Shown here: positions 42,313-51,373 of the stretch, piece after piece
How positions within the stretch are numbered: the first letter of the stretch is position 1
How the letters are laid out: each line of letters begins with the position of its first letter
Made by a program: the position numbers and the translations under genes
Notes under the pieces: model-generated
The model's database searches: none
What the model saw: only the letters and a program-made list of their open reading frames with translations
What the model was told of the DNA's origin: nothing
DNA from: Myxococcales bacterium
GTDB lineage: Bacteria > Myxococcota > UBA796 > SXON01
Length of the DNA: 64,000 bases
NCBI GenBank assembly: GCA_009692585.1
Contig: SHYX01000007.1
Span: forward strand, 1-64,000
Reading direction: 5' to 3'

Positions 42313-43628
42313 GGCACTCCCGAGAGCGCGACCACGGGATGGGCGAACCCGAAGGCACTTCCGAGCGGCGAAGCGGCGTCCCACGTCGGCATGCCGTCCG
42401 CGCCGAGGACGGTCAGCCGCCCGGCACTACCCCACCCGATGAACCGGCCCTCGTCGGCCATCGGCTCGACGTTGCCGAAAACCGTGGTGAACAGGCTACG
42501 ATCGGCGTCGTAGCTCGATCGGCGGGAGGACTCGCGCTTGTCCATGTCCAGGGTGAACTCCACCGCCTCGCTCCACAACGGGGGCGTCTCGAGGGGCCGG
42601 TTGTTGAACAAGAGGAAGCCCGCTTCGGTTGGGATTGGCGAGTGTTGGGGGCCGAAGCCCTCGTCCCCGGCCAGGAGCACATCGGCGTCGGCGCCGCCGA
42701 TCTGCCCGACCAGCGCGCCTGCCTCGCCATCCACCAGAAACAAACAACGGAGCTGGTAGCTCGACAGCCAATAGATCCCGTCGTCATACGCGATGCTGTT
42801 GAGGTGGGTCCAGTCGGGGCCGACCCCCTTCACCATCGGGTACTGATCGAGGTCGCCGGGCTCTCGGTCATCCCAGGTACTCCACACCGGGGTGGTGGCG
42901 CCGTCGGCGTCCACGGCGACGAGCACATCGCCCCGCACATCTTGCCCCTCGAGCGGCCGGGTGTCGTGCTGCAGCGTCGCGTAGCCGCCGCCGACCAGCT
43001 CGATGAAGTCGTGATGCGCGTTGCCGAGAGGGGTGATCGCCGCGTCGCCGCCCGCAATCGGGAAGCGGTGGAGCGCGGTCTCGGAGCCGTCCAGCGCCGG
43101 GTCGTCTCCCATCGCCACCACCGACCGGCCGTCAAGGCTCAGCCGCGCCTGCGTCAGGAGCACCAGCGCGTCGGCCAACTTGCGCCACCAGACGACGCGC
43201 CCCTCGCCGTCGTACATGGCCACGAAGGTCCCGAGGCCGAGGAGCGGCGTCACCACGAGGCCGTCGTAGTCACCCGTGACCGTGAGCTCCGGGATTTCGG
43301 GCGGAGCCCGCTTGGGGAGGAAAAGCTGGTCCGCTGAAACCTCGGTCGCCGCGCCCGTGGAGACCGCTCGCCAATGCCACTCATGGCCCGCGGCCAATCC
43401 GGCCAGCACCACCGCATGCTCCCGGCCATCCTCCGACGACCAGCCCACCACGAGGTCCCCGTACTGGTCGTCCCCGCCGTACTCGATGGCCGCATCCGCT
43501 GGCTTGTCGGTCGTCCACCTGGCAGTCAGCGCGGTTTCGCTCTCGGCATCGAGGGTAACGGTGGGGGTGAGGGCGCCGGCGGCCTCACCGGTGTCGGGGC
43601 GGGTGCAGGCGAAAAGCAGGACGAACAT
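42309..43628 (-). CDS. Arylsulfotransferase (ASST)-like lipoprotein in the fds operon
   Basis: A 439-residue lipoprotein beginning MFVLLFAC, a signal of only eight residues. ATG 43628 lies 6 bases after fdsD. A fibronectin-III-like module (about 22-105, TVTLDAESETALTARWTTDKPADAAIEYGG) precedes an ASST-type propeller (HHDFIELVGGGYATLQHD, WTHLNSIAYDDGIYWLSSYQLRCLFLVD, LVGQIGGADADVL, GFGPQHSPIPTEAGFLLFNN). Its fold and domain order match the other ASST-like lipoprotein at 39866-41308. Position directly behind formate dehydrogenase genes is unexpected for this family. Confidence 0.82.
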   Translation of the reverse strand: MFVLLFACTRPDTGEAAGALTPTVTLDAESETALTARWTTDKPADAAIEYGGDDQYGDLVVGWSSEDGREHAVVLAGLAAGHEWHWRAVSTGAATEVSADQLFLPKRAPPEIPELTVTGDYDGLVVTPLLGLGTFVAMYDGEGRVVWWRKLADALVLLTQARLSLDGRSVVAMGDDPALDGSETALHRFPIAGGDAAITPLGNAHHDFIELVGGGYATLQHDTRPLEGQDVRGDVLVAVDADGATTPVWSTWDDREPGDLDQYPMVKGVGPDWTHLNSIAYDDGIYWLSSYQLRCLFLVDGEAGALVGQIGGADADVLLAGDEGFGPQHSPIPTEAGFLLFNNRPLETPPLWSEAVEFTLDMDKRESSRRSSYDADRSLFTTVFGNVEPMADEGRFIGWGSAGRLTVLGADGMPTWDAASPLGSAFGFAHPVVALSGVP

Positions 43629-43634
43629 CTCGTG

Positions 43635-43889
43635 TCACTGCCCGGTGAGGGGGCGCGAGACCCCGGGCTCCACGCGGGCGCGGTGCTTGCCGAGCGCCTG
43701 GACGACGGAAGGTCGCAGCGCTCCAGCCGCCCCGGCATCCACGAGCGCCAAGAGCTCCCGCCGCATCCGCGGGTCCCAGAAGCGGCAGAGGTGGTTCGCG
43801 ATGCCTTCGAGCACGGCGTCCGGCTGGGGCTCGCCCTCGAAGAACGCGGCGATCTCGTTGGCCATCTTCACCAGCTTGTCGGTGTTCAT
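43635..43889 (-). CDS. fdsD: NAD-dependent formate dehydrogenase subunit delta
   Basis: An 84-residue protein matching FdsD: KLVKMANEIAAFFEGEPQPDAVLEGIANHLCRFWDPRMRREL is the characteristic segment (positions about 5-46). It is a small accessory subunit of the soluble molybdenum formate dehydrogenase. Its ATG overlaps the fdsA stop by 4 bases (ATGA), consistent with translational coupling. Confidence 0.92.
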   Translation of the reverse strand: MNTDKLVKMANEIAAFFEGEPQPDAVLEGIANHLCRFWDPRMRRELLALVDAGAAGALRPSVVQALGKHRARVEPGVSRPLTGQ

Positions 43890-46726
43890 CTTCGGTCCGC
43901 ATGGGGCACCAGCGCCGCCTGCGCCTGCTCGACGTCGGCGAAGCGGCGCTGCCAGGTGCTCGGCGCCTCGGCCAGCGACACCTGCACCGCGGTGACCTTG
44001 TACTCAGGGCAGTTGGTGGCCCAGTCGGAGTTCTCGGTGGTGACCACGTTGGCGCCGCTCTCGGGGTGATGAAAAGTCGTATAGACGACCCCGGGCTGCA
44101 CCCGCTCGGTGATCTCCACGTGCAGCGTCGTTTCTCCTTGGCGAGAGACCACCCGGACCCGGTCTCCAGCCTGGATTCCCCGCTGTTCGGCGTCGTGCGG
44201 GTGCAACTCCAGCACATCCTCGTCGTGCCACTCGATGTTGCGCGTGCGGCGGGTCTGGGCGCCGACGTTGTATTGGCTGAGGATGCGCCCGGTGGTGAGC
44301 AACAACGGAAAGCGACGGCTGGTCCGCTCTTCGGTGGGCACGTACTCGGTGACCACGAACCTGCCCTTGCCGCGCACGAACCGGTCGATGTGCATGACCG
44401 GCGTTCCGTTGGGCGCCGCATCGTTGCAGGGCCACTGGATGCTGCCGAGCCGATCGAGCTTTTCGTAACTGACTCCGGTGAAGGTGGGCGTGAGGCTCGC
44501 GATCTCGGCCATGATCTGCGCCGGGTGGTCGTAGTGCATGGGGTAGCCCAGCGCCTGCGCGAACCGAACCGTGATCTCCCAGTCGGCGAGGCCGGTCAAC
44601 GGGGGCATGACCTTGCGGACGCGCGAGATGCGGCGCTCAGCGTTGGTGAAGGTGCCGTCCTTCTCCAGGAAGGACGAGCCCGGAAAGAAGACATGCGCGT
44701 ACTTGGCGGTCTCGTTGAGGAACAGGTCCTGGACGATGACACACTCCATGGCTTCCATTGCGGCAATGACGTGCTGGGTGTCGGGATCGGACTGCACGAT
44801 GTCTTCGCCCTGGACGTACAGCGCCCGGAAGGAACCGTCATGCGCGGCGTCGAACATGTTCGGGATGCGCAGCCCCGGCTCCGAGTCGAGGGTCACGCCC
44901 CACACGCCCTCGAAAAGGCCCCGCACGGCGCCGTCGCTGACGTGTCGATAGCCGGGAAGCTCGTGTGGGAAGCTGCCCATGTCGCAGGCGCCCTGCACGT
45001 TGTTCTGGCCGCGCAGGGGATTGACGCCCACGCCGTCGCGACCGATGTTGCCGGTGGCCATCGCGAGGTTGGCGATGCCCATCACCATCGTCGAGCCCTG
45101 GCTGTGTTCGGTGACACCGAGCCCGTAGTAGATCGCCCCGTTGCCAGCGCTGCCGTAGAGGCGCGCCGCCCCGCGGATGTCGGCCGCGGGGACGCCGGTG
45201 ACCGACTCCATCGCCTCTGGCGAGTTGCGGTCGAGCGAGACGAAACTTTTCCACTTTTCGTACTCGGCCACGTCGCAACGCTGCTGAATGTACTCCTCGC
45301 GGACGAGACCCTCGGTCACCACCACATGGGCGATCGCGTTGATGAGCGCAACGTTGGTGCCGGGACGGAGGGGCAGGTGGTAGTCGGCTTCGACGTGGGC
45401 GGAGCGCACCAGGGCGGTGGCGCGCGGGTCGATGATGATGAGTCGGGCGCCCTGGCGGAGGCGGCGCTTCATCTGCGAGGCGAAGACCGGGTGGGCGTCG
45501 GGCGGGTTGGCGCCGATGACCACGATGACGTCCGCTTTCATCACCGAATCGAACTGCTGGGTGCCGGCCGACTCACCGAGTGTCGTCTTCAGGCCGTACC
45601 CGGTGGGCGAGTGACAGACGCGCGCGCAGGTGTCGACGTTGTTGTTGCCGAAGGCGGCGCGCACCAACTTCTGCACCAGGAATGTCTCTTCGTTGGTGCA
45701 GCGCGAGGAGGTGATGCCCCCGACCGAACCCCGCCCGTAGGTCGCCTGGATGCGCTTCATCTCGCCGGCGGCGTGGGCGAAGGCCTCCTCCCAGCTGACC
45801 GAGCGCCAGGGATCGGTGATCTTCGCCCGGATCATCGGGAGCTTCATCCGGTCGGGGTGGGAGGCGTACCCCCAGGCGAAGCGGCCCTTGACGCAGGAGT
45901 GTCCGTGATTGGCGTGCCCGTCCTTGTTCGGGACCATGCGCACCACCTCGTTGCCCTGCATCTCGGCACGGAACGAACAGCCGACCCCACAGTAGGCGCA
46001 GGTGGTCACCACGCTGTGATCGGGCTGACCGGCGTCGATCAGCGACTTCTCCATGAGCGTCGCGGTCGGGCAGGCCTGGACACACGCACCACAGCTGACA
46101 CACTCCGAGGACAAGAAATCTCCCGCCCCCGGGGCAATGGTCGAAGCGAACCCGCGGCCAGCCACGGTGAGCGCGAAGGTGCCCTGAACCTCCTCGCAGG
46201 CGCGCACGCAGCGCGAACACACGATGCACTTGGTGGGGTCAAAGCTGAAATAGGGATTGGATTCGTCCTTTTCTGCCTTCAGGTGGTTTTCGCCCTCGTA
46301 GCCGTAGCGGACCTCGCGCAGACCGACGACGCCGGCCATCTCCTGGAGCTCACAGTTTCCGTTGGCCGGACAGGTGAGGCAGTCGAGCGGGTGGTCGGAG
46401 ATGTAGAGCTCCATCGTGTTGCGTCGGAGTTTGGCCAACGCTGGCGACTGGGTGTGCACCTTCATCCCGGGCTCGGCGAGCGTGGTGCAGGAAGCGGGAA
46501 AGCCGCGCCGACCCTCGATCTGCACGACGCACAGCCGGCAGGATCCGAAGGCCTCCAGGCTGTCGGTGGCGCACAGCTTGGGTACGCGAACTCCCGCCTC
46601 GACCGCGGCGCGCATGAGGGAGGTCCCACGGGGAACCTCGACCATGACCCCGTCGATTTCGACGCGGACGCCTTCCGGGTGCACGCGGAGGGGAGTGCCT
46701 GAGTCGGGTTCTTTGACGGAGTACAT
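43886..46726 (-). CDS. fdsA: NAD-dependent formate dehydrogenase subunit alpha (Mo-bisMGD)
   Basis: The 946-residue catalytic subunit that oxidises formate to CO2. It has an N-terminal [2Fe-2S] ferredoxin domain (CATDSLEAFGSCRLCVVQIEG), a His-Cys3 cluster region (HPLDCLTCPANGNCELQ), two 4Fe-4S motifs (CIVCSRCVRACEE, CVSCGACVQACPT) and a prosthetic-group-near cluster (CAYCGVGC). The molybdopterin domain follows. The active-site residue is Cys371 in ARVCHSPTGYG, so this is the cysteine form, not the selenocysteine form. The C-terminal dinucleotide-binding domain includes TGRILSQYNVGAQTRRT. It is cytoplasmic, in complex with FdsB, FdsG and FdsD. Confidence 0.97.
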   Translation of the reverse strand: MYSVKEPDSGTPLRVHPEGVRVEIDGVMVEVPRGTSLMRAAVEAGVRVPKLCATDSLEAFGSCRLCVVQIEGRRGFPASCTTLAEPGMKVHTQSPALAKLRRNTMELYISDHPLDCLTCPANGNCELQEMAGVVGLREVRYGYEGENHLKAEKDESNPYFSFDPTKCIVCSRCVRACEEVQGTFALTVAGRGFASTIAPGAGDFLSSECVSCGACVQACPTATLMEKSLIDAGQPDHSVVTTCAYCGVGCSFRAEMQGNEVVRMVPNKDGHANHGHSCVKGRFAWGYASHPDRMKLPMIRAKITDPWRSVSWEEAFAHAAGEMKRIQATYGRGSVGGITSSRCTNEETFLVQKLVRAAFGNNNVDTCARVCHSPTGYGLKTTLGESAGTQQFDSVMKADVIVVIGANPPDAHPVFASQMKRRLRQGARLIIIDPRATALVRSAHVEADYHLPLRPGTNVALINAIAHVVVTEGLVREEYIQQRCDVAEYEKWKSFVSLDRNSPEAMESVTGVPAADIRGAARLYGSAGNGAIYYGLGVTEHSQGSTMVMGIANLAMATGNIGRDGVGVNPLRGQNNVQGACDMGSFPHELPGYRHVSDGAVRGLFEGVWGVTLDSEPGLRIPNMFDAAHDGSFRALYVQGEDIVQSDPDTQHVIAAMEAMECVIVQDLFLNETAKYAHVFFPGSSFLEKDGTFTNAERRISRVRKVMPPLTGLADWEITVRFAQALGYPMHYDHPAQIMAEIASLTPTFTGVSYEKLDRLGSIQWPCNDAAPNGTPVMHIDRFVRGKGRFVVTEYVPTEERTSRRFPLLLTTGRILSQYNVGAQTRRTRNIEWHDEDVLELHPHDAEQRGIQAGDRVRVVSRQGETTLHVEITERVQPGVVYTTFHHPESGANVVTTENSDWATNCPEYKVTAVQVSLAEAPSTWQRRFADVEQAQAALVPHADRR

Positions 46727-46735
46727 GGAACCTCG

Positions 46736-48271
46736 CTACGAGGGGAGGGGAGCGGCCCTGGGCAGCCCGAAGTCTTCCGGAAAGTGCTGTAGCGCGCTTC
46801 GGACCGGGTAGGGGGTCATGCCCCCCATGGCGCAGAGCGAGCCCTGCTCGAGCGTGTCGCAGAGATCGCGCAACAACGACAACTGCGCGTCGCGACGAGG
46901 ACCGCCGGCCAGGAGTCGGTCGATGACCTCGACTCCACGAACCGACCCGATCCGGCACGGGGTGCACTTGCCGCAGGATTCCACGGCGCAGAACTCCATC
47001 GCGTACCGGGCCATCGCCGCCATGTCGACGGTGTCGTCGAAGACCACGACGCCGCCGTGCCCGATCATGCCGCCGGCCGAGGCGAAGGCCTCGTAGTCCA
47101 ACGGCGTATCGAGGGCGGAAGCGGGAAGATACGGCCCAAGTGGTCCGCCCACCTGCACCGCCCGCACGGGACGCCCCGTGGCGGTCCCGCCCCCGAAATC
47201 GTAGATGAGCTGGCGCAGCGTGAGCCCGAACGGCACCTCGATGAGGCCGCCGCAGCGGATGTTTCCGGCAAGCTGGAACGGGAGGGTACCACGGGAGCGC
47301 CCCATGCCAAACTCGGCGTAGAACGCCCCCCCTCTGTCGAGAATTGTCGGAACGGCCGCCAGCGTCAGCACGTTATTAATCACCGTCGGCTTCCCGAACA
47401 GCCCCGCGACCGCCGGCAGGGGTGGCTTCGGGCGCACCATGCCGCGTTTTCCTTCGAGGCTCTCGAGCATCGCGGTCTCTTCGCCGCAGATGTACGCGCC
47501 GGCGCCGCGGCGGAGGTGGAGCGCAAACGGGCGGCCGCTCCCCGCCACGTTCGCCCCGAGGAAGCCCGCGGCGTTCGCCCGCCGGACGGCCTCCGCGAAG
47601 ACGCGCTCCGCATCGGGGTACTCCGAGCGGATGTAGATGAAGCCCTGGTCCGCGCCGACGGCAAGCCCGGCGATGAGGATCCCTTCGATGAGGAGGTAGG
47701 GGTCGCCTTCCATGACCATGCGGTCCGCGAAGGTGCCCGAGTCGCCCTCGTCGGCGTTGCAGGCGATGTACTTCTGGTCAGCCGGTGTCGCCAGCACCGT
47801 GCGCCACTTGATGCCGGCCGGGAAGGCGGCGCCGCCGCGGCCACGAAGTCCGGACCGCACGACCTCCTCCACGATCGCGGCGCCATCGAGCTGAAGGGCG
47901 GCCTTCAGTCCCTGCCAGCCGCCGGTGGCGGCGTAGGCGTCGAGGTCCAGCGGGTCGTGGAGCCCGGCGCGCGCGAAGGTCAGCCGGCGTTGGCCGGCCA
48001 ACCAGGGGTGGGCGGCGATGAGCCCTTGTCCGAGCGGATGCGCGGCGCCGGTGCGAAGCGAGTCGATCAGAGCAACAATGTCTTCGGTCGCGACCGGTCC
48101 GTAGGCCCTCCGCCCGTTCGGCGTGTCCACCTCGATCAGCGGCTCGAGCCAGAACATCCCGCGCGAGCTGGTGCGGACCACCTCGACGTCGCTGAAGGCA
48201 GCGAGCACAGTCGCGACAGCATCCGCGCCGACGGCCCGCGCGGCCGCGTCGATGGGCACGTAGACTCTCAC
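46736..48271 (-). CDS. fdsB: NAD-dependent formate dehydrogenase subunit beta (diaphorase)
   Basis: A 511-residue NuoF-like flavoprotein that passes electrons from FdsA to NAD+. The N-terminus has a thioredoxin-like segment, followed by the FMN/NADH site (SGLRGRGGAAFPAGIKW, CNADEGDSGTFADR, GAGAYICGEETAMLESLEGKRG) and the 4Fe-4S motif ESCGKCTPCRIGS. GTG 48271 is preceded by ggaggaac and overlaps the fdsG stop as GTGA. It is followed by fdsA after 9 bases. Confidence 0.96.
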   Translation of the reverse strand: MRVYVPIDAAARAVGADAVATVLAAFSDVEVVRTSSRGMFWLEPLIEVDTPNGRRAYGPVATEDIVALIDSLRTGAAHPLGQGLIAAHPWLAGQRRLTFARAGLHDPLDLDAYAATGGWQGLKAALQLDGAAIVEEVVRSGLRGRGGAAFPAGIKWRTVLATPADQKYIACNADEGDSGTFADRMVMEGDPYLLIEGILIAGLAVGADQGFIYIRSEYPDAERVFAEAVRRANAAGFLGANVAGSGRPFALHLRRGAGAYICGEETAMLESLEGKRGMVRPKPPLPAVAGLFGKPTVINNVLTLAAVPTILDRGGAFYAEFGMGRSRGTLPFQLAGNIRCGGLIEVPFGLTLRQLIYDFGGGTATGRPVRAVQVGGPLGPYLPASALDTPLDYEAFASAGGMIGHGGVVVFDDTVDMAAMARYAMEFCAVESCGKCTPCRIGSVRGVEVIDRLLAGGPRRDAQLSLLRDLCDTLEQGSLCAMGGMTPYPVRSALQHFPEDFGLPRAAPLPS

Positions 48272-48717
48272 CGTTCCTCCGCGAATCCGCTCAGCACCTT
48301 GTCCAGGCGCGCGGGCGACAGGCGGGCGACGAGGTGGCCGTCGATCATCCCCGCCGGGGCGCTGGCGCAAAGACCCAGACAGTAGACCGGCTCAAGCGTG
48401 ACGTCGGGCGGCGCCACCCGCTTCAGCAACAGCGCCAGCGCCTCGCCCCCCATGGCCTGACAGGCCTCGGCCCTGCACAGTCGGACCACGTGCCGTCGCG
48501 GCGGGGCGCTGCGAAAGTCGTGGTAGAAGCTGATGACACCGTGGACATCCGCCTGCGAGAGGTTCAGCGCCCTGGCGATGCCCGGTACTGCGCCCGGGGG
48601 CACGTACCCGAGCGCGTCGTGGAGGTGATGCAACAGCGGCAGACAGGCCCCGGCAAGCGCGGCGCAGGCGGCGATGGCATCGTTGACCGCGTCGGTCTCG
48701 GGGGCGGACAGGCTCAC
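48268..48717 (-). CDS. fdsG: NAD-dependent formate dehydrogenase subunit gamma
   Basis: A 149-residue NuoE-like [2Fe-2S] protein and the first gene of the operon. Cluster ligands are CRAEAC (CxxxxC) and CLGLC (CxxxC). The helical domain shows LPLLHHLHDALGYVPPGAVPGIARALNLS and GVISFYHDF. GTG 48717 gives the usual family length; the in-frame extension beyond it is unlike the family. A divergent MFS fragment begins 70 bases upstream, so the operon promoter should lie in 48718-48787, although I could not identify it. Confidence 0.93.
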   Translation of the reverse strand: MSLSAPETDAVNDAIAACAALAGACLPLLHHLHDALGYVPPGAVPGIARALNLSQADVHGVISFYHDFRSAPPRRHVVRLCRAEACQAMGGEALALLLKRVAPPDVTLEPVYCLGLCASAPAGMIDGHLVARLSPARLDKVLSGFAEER

Positions 48718-48787
48718 GTTCGGCTCACGCGCGCAACGTACCCGATGGCGGGCGCCCCGGCTGGCCGGGCTCGTTACCCTGGTCGAG

Positions 48788-49045
48788 ATGTCGAAGCTCC
48801 CGGCCAGCGTCGTCCTGTTGGGCTTCACCAGCTTGTTCGCCGATGTCAGCGCCGAGATGATCGTTCCGTTCCTCCCCATTTTCGTCACAGTGACCCTCGG
48901 TGCGTCCCCGGCGCTGTTGGGGGTGGTCGAAGGGGTGGCCGACACGGTGTCGAGCCTCCTGAAGCTCGTGGCCGGCCGCCTCTCCGATCGACTCGGCCGA
49001 CGAAAGCCGCTGGTGCTCTTGGGCTATGGACTCGCCGGTGTATTG
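48788..49045 (+). pseudogene. MFS transporter, N-terminal fragment only
   Basis: ATG 48788 opens a typical major-facilitator N-terminus: FTSLFADVSAEMIVPFLPIFV, then GVVEGVADTVSSLLKLVAGRLSDRLGRRKPLVLLGYGLAG, covering the first two to three helices and the cytoplasmic loop motif between helices 2 and 3. Similarity ends abruptly at about 49045; the frame runs on for some 50 residues of non-protein-like sequence that is antisense to a histidine-kinase fragment. About 85 residues of an expected 400 remain. A 3' deletion is inferred. Confidence 0.7.
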
Positions 49046-49240
49046 CCGCCCCGGTGCCCGCGGACGATGCCCACGGCCGCGGCCAGACCCAGTCCATGGC
49101 CGTGCGCGTTGGTGGTGAAGACGGGATCGAAGATGCGCCGACGGGTGCGCTCGTCCATCCCGCAGCCGCTGTCGAAGGCCTCCACGCAGACGTAGCTGCC
49201 GGACAGGAGTTCGCCGTCCCCCTGCGCGTGGGCGCCGCAT
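49046..49240 (-). pseudogene. Histidine-kinase ATPase-domain fragment
   Basis: On the minus strand a stretch of about 60 residues reads GSYVCVEAFDSGCGMDERTR, RRIFDPVFTTNAHGHGLGLA, then AVGIVRGHRGG. This is the N/G1/F/G2-box region of a sensor histidine kinase (typically ...VSDTGCGMD..T...IFEPFFTTK..GRGLGLA.V.GIVRGH.G). There is no H-box and no start; the sequence before it changes frame (HERETAILLERIVEN lies in another frame). It abuts the MFS fragment at about 49045. No functional protein can be made from it. Confidence 0.6.
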
Positions 49241-49502
49241 CCGCACGTTCTCGACGATGCGTTCCAAAAGGATCGCGGTCTCTCGCTCGTGGCGCTTTAC
49301 CGGCCGGCGGCCGTCGCTGTCGCAAGGAAACCGCGGATGAATGGTTAAATGCGTCGCATCAAGAGGACATCCGAGGCTATCATCCGTCGGGTCCGGCGCG
49401 GGGGTGGCGCCCCCAGCGGCGGGTGGTGTCGAGCATGCAGTCCGGCAGTCGGTGACGTCCGTTGCCCTCCCCGGTGCAGACCGAAGAACCAACCTTTCTG
49501 CC
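49241..49502. other. Non-coding remainder downstream of pyruvate kinase
   Basis: Together with the two fragments before it, this makes a 785-base interval without an intact gene. I see no family-like reading frame, RNA or repeat in these 262 bases. Frames on both strands are rich in Arg and Pro, as expected for random high-GC sequence. Confidence 0.5.
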
Positions 49503-50933
49503 CTAGTTCGTCCCAATCGCAAACACCTTCATGGTGTTGGTCGCCCCCTTCATCGGGGTGTTCCCCGCCAGCACGACGACCTCCTGTCCCCGCTGCACCA
49601 GCCCCTTGGCCAGCAGGCGCTCCTCGCCGAGGGCGATGAGGTCGTCGGTGTTGTGCACGCTCGGCGCCATCAGCGGGGTGACCCCCCACGCGAGCGCCAG
49701 GCGGTCGAAGGTGGCGCGGTTGGGGGTGAGCGCGAAGATCGGGCCGGGCGGACGGGACTTCGAGGCCAGGATCGCGGTGGCGCCGCTCCACGTGAAGACC
49801 ACCAGCGGTCGCGACACCTCCTGAACGGCATAGCAGGCCGATCGCACGACGGTCTGGGCGGGACCGGCCAGGACGCTGACCTCGTCGATCGGCGCGCGCA
49901 TCCAGCGGCTGCTCTCGACCTCCCTCGCGATGCGGTCCATCGCTTCGACCGAGCGCACCGGGTAGCGCCCGGCGGCAGTCTCCCCTGAAAGCATGATGGC
50001 GTCGGTGCCGTCGAGGATCGCGTTGGCGACGTCGGTGGTCTCCGCGCGGGTGGGGCGCGGGTTCCGCTCCATCGAGTCGAGCATCTGGGTGGCGGTGATC
50101 ACCAGGACGCCCGCCTTGTTGGCGGCCGCGATCAACTCTTTCTGGAGCACCGGAACCCGCGCGAAGTGGACCTCGACGCCGAGGTCGCCACGCGCGACCA
50201 TGATGCCGTCCGCCACCGCGAGGATCTCCGGCAGATTGACAACGGCCTGCGGCTTCTCGATCTTGGCGATGATCGGCACGGTCGGATGTCCGAGCTTCTC
50301 CAACTCTTCGCGCAGGCCGAGCACGTCACCCGCCTCCCGCACGAAGCTCAACGCCACGTAGTCGACGCCGGCTTCGACCCCGACGACCAGGTCCTGGCGG
50401 TCCTTTTCAGTGAGCGACGGCGCCGAAACCGCGACGCCCGGTAGGTTGATGCCCTTGTGTGAGCCGAGGTCGCCGCCGTCGACGATGGTGATGTCGACCT
50501 CGGGAGGCAACGCCTCCAGCCGAACCGCACTGACGGTCCCCGAGAGCGCCCCGTCGGCGAAGAGCACGGCGTCACCCACACGGACGTCACCCGCCATCCC
50601 GACGTAGGTGGTGCCCATGCGTTTGCCATCGGCGACGTAGTCTTCGTCCATGACCAGGGTCACGACGTCGCCGGTGACGAGTGAAATCGGGGACGGGAGA
50701 TGACCGGTGCGGATCTTGGGACCCTGCAGGTCCAGAAGGATGGCGATGCTGACGTCGGCCAGGAGCGCGGCGCGCCGGACCCGCGAGACCGACTCGCGAA
50801 TGCTGTCGGGCGTCGCGTGGGAGCAGTTGATGCGGAAGACGTTCACCCCGGCGACGATGAGGGCGGCAACGATGTCGGGATCGCGGGAGGCGGGGCCGAG
50901 GGTGGCGACGATGCGGGTGCGGCGGGGGAGCAT
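49503..50933 (-). CDS. pyk: Pyruvate kinase
   Basis: A 476-residue glycolytic enzyme (phosphoenolpyruvate + ADP to pyruvate + ATP). Conserved blocks include RTRIVATLGPASRD, FRINCSHA, LLDLQGPKIRTG, the active-site IIAKIEKPQAVVNL, GIMVARGDLGVEV and ITATQMLDSMERNPRPTRAETTDVANAILDGTDAIMLSGETAAGRYPV (positions about 285-330). The C-terminal allosteric-type domain ends with a GxTNxMKV phrase. ATG 50933 is chosen because the conserved N-terminus begins there. It is divergent from the DUF1304 gene. Confidence 0.96.
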   Translation of the reverse strand: MLPRRTRIVATLGPASRDPDIVAALIVAGVNVFRINCSHATPDSIRESVSRVRRAALLADVSIAILLDLQGPKIRTGHLPSPISLVTGDVVTLVMDEDYVADGKRMGTTYVGMAGDVRVGDAVLFADGALSGTVSAVRLEALPPEVDITIVDGGDLGSHKGINLPGVAVSAPSLTEKDRQDLVVGVEAGVDYVALSFVREAGDVLGLREELEKLGHPTVPIIAKIEKPQAVVNLPEILAVADGIMVARGDLGVEVHFARVPVLQKELIAAANKAGVLVITATQMLDSMERNPRPTRAETTDVANAILDGTDAIMLSGETAAGRYPVRSVEAMDRIAREVESSRWMRAPIDEVSVLAGPAQTVVRSACYAVQEVSRPLVVFTWSGATAILASKSRPPGPIFALTPNRATFDRLALAWGVTPLMAPSVHNTDDLIALGEERLLAKGLVQRGQEVVVLAGNTPMKGATNTMKVFAIGTN

Positions 50934-50975
50934 GCGTGCCCTGTATCCGCGGCGGCCCCGGTGATACGCCGCGGC

Positions 50976-51341
50976 ATGCTCCTCGCCGCCAGAATCGCCG
51001 CCGCGGTCGTCGCGCTCTTGCATGTGCACTTCCTGGTCTTGGAGATGTTCCTCGGGGAGAAGCCGATCGGGCTCCGGACCTTCCGGCAGTCGGCCGAGCA
51101 GGCGGCGCGCACCGCGGTGCTCGCCAAGAACCAGCGGCTGTACAACGGGATTCTTGCGGCGGGCCTCGTCTGGGCCCTGGCGCTGTCGGTGCAGGGGGCG
51201 CCGCACGCGCGGCAGGTGCTGACCTTCTTCCTGGGGGCGGTGGTGGTGGCGGGGCTCTTTGGCGGCGCCACCGTGTCGAAGGGCATCTTCTTCATACAGG
51301 CCGCACCCGCCGCGCTGGCGCTCGTGTGGTTGGCACCGTAG
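50976..51341 (+). CDS. DUF1304 family membrane protein
   Basis: A 121-residue inner-membrane protein with four hydrophobic helices. MLLAARIAAAVVALLHVHFLVLEMFL followed by NQRLYNGILAAGLVWAL matches the DUF1304 family (usually FLVLEMFLW..P and NQGLYNGFLAAGL). Function is not known. ATG 50976 aligns with family N-termini; a GTG at 50961 is possible. Confidence 0.85.
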   Translation: MLLAARIAAAVVALLHVHFLVLEMFLGEKPIGLRTFRQSAEQAARTAVLAKNQRLYNGILAAGLVWALALSVQGAPHARQVLTFFLGAVVVAGLFGGATVSKGIFFIQAAPAALALVWLAP

Positions 51342-51373
51342 CCCCCGGCGACGGGTCGCGGTGCTGAACTGGT

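Noticed and set aside
43901..46702. A 933-codon plus-strand frame opposite fdsA
   Set aside because: Shadow of a gene whose iron-sulfur and molybdopterin motifs are unmistakable on the minus strand.
43886..46726. Formate dehydrogenase alpha as a second selenoprotein
   Set aside because: The active-site codon is TGT (Cys371 in ARVCHSPT), and no in-frame TGA occurs.
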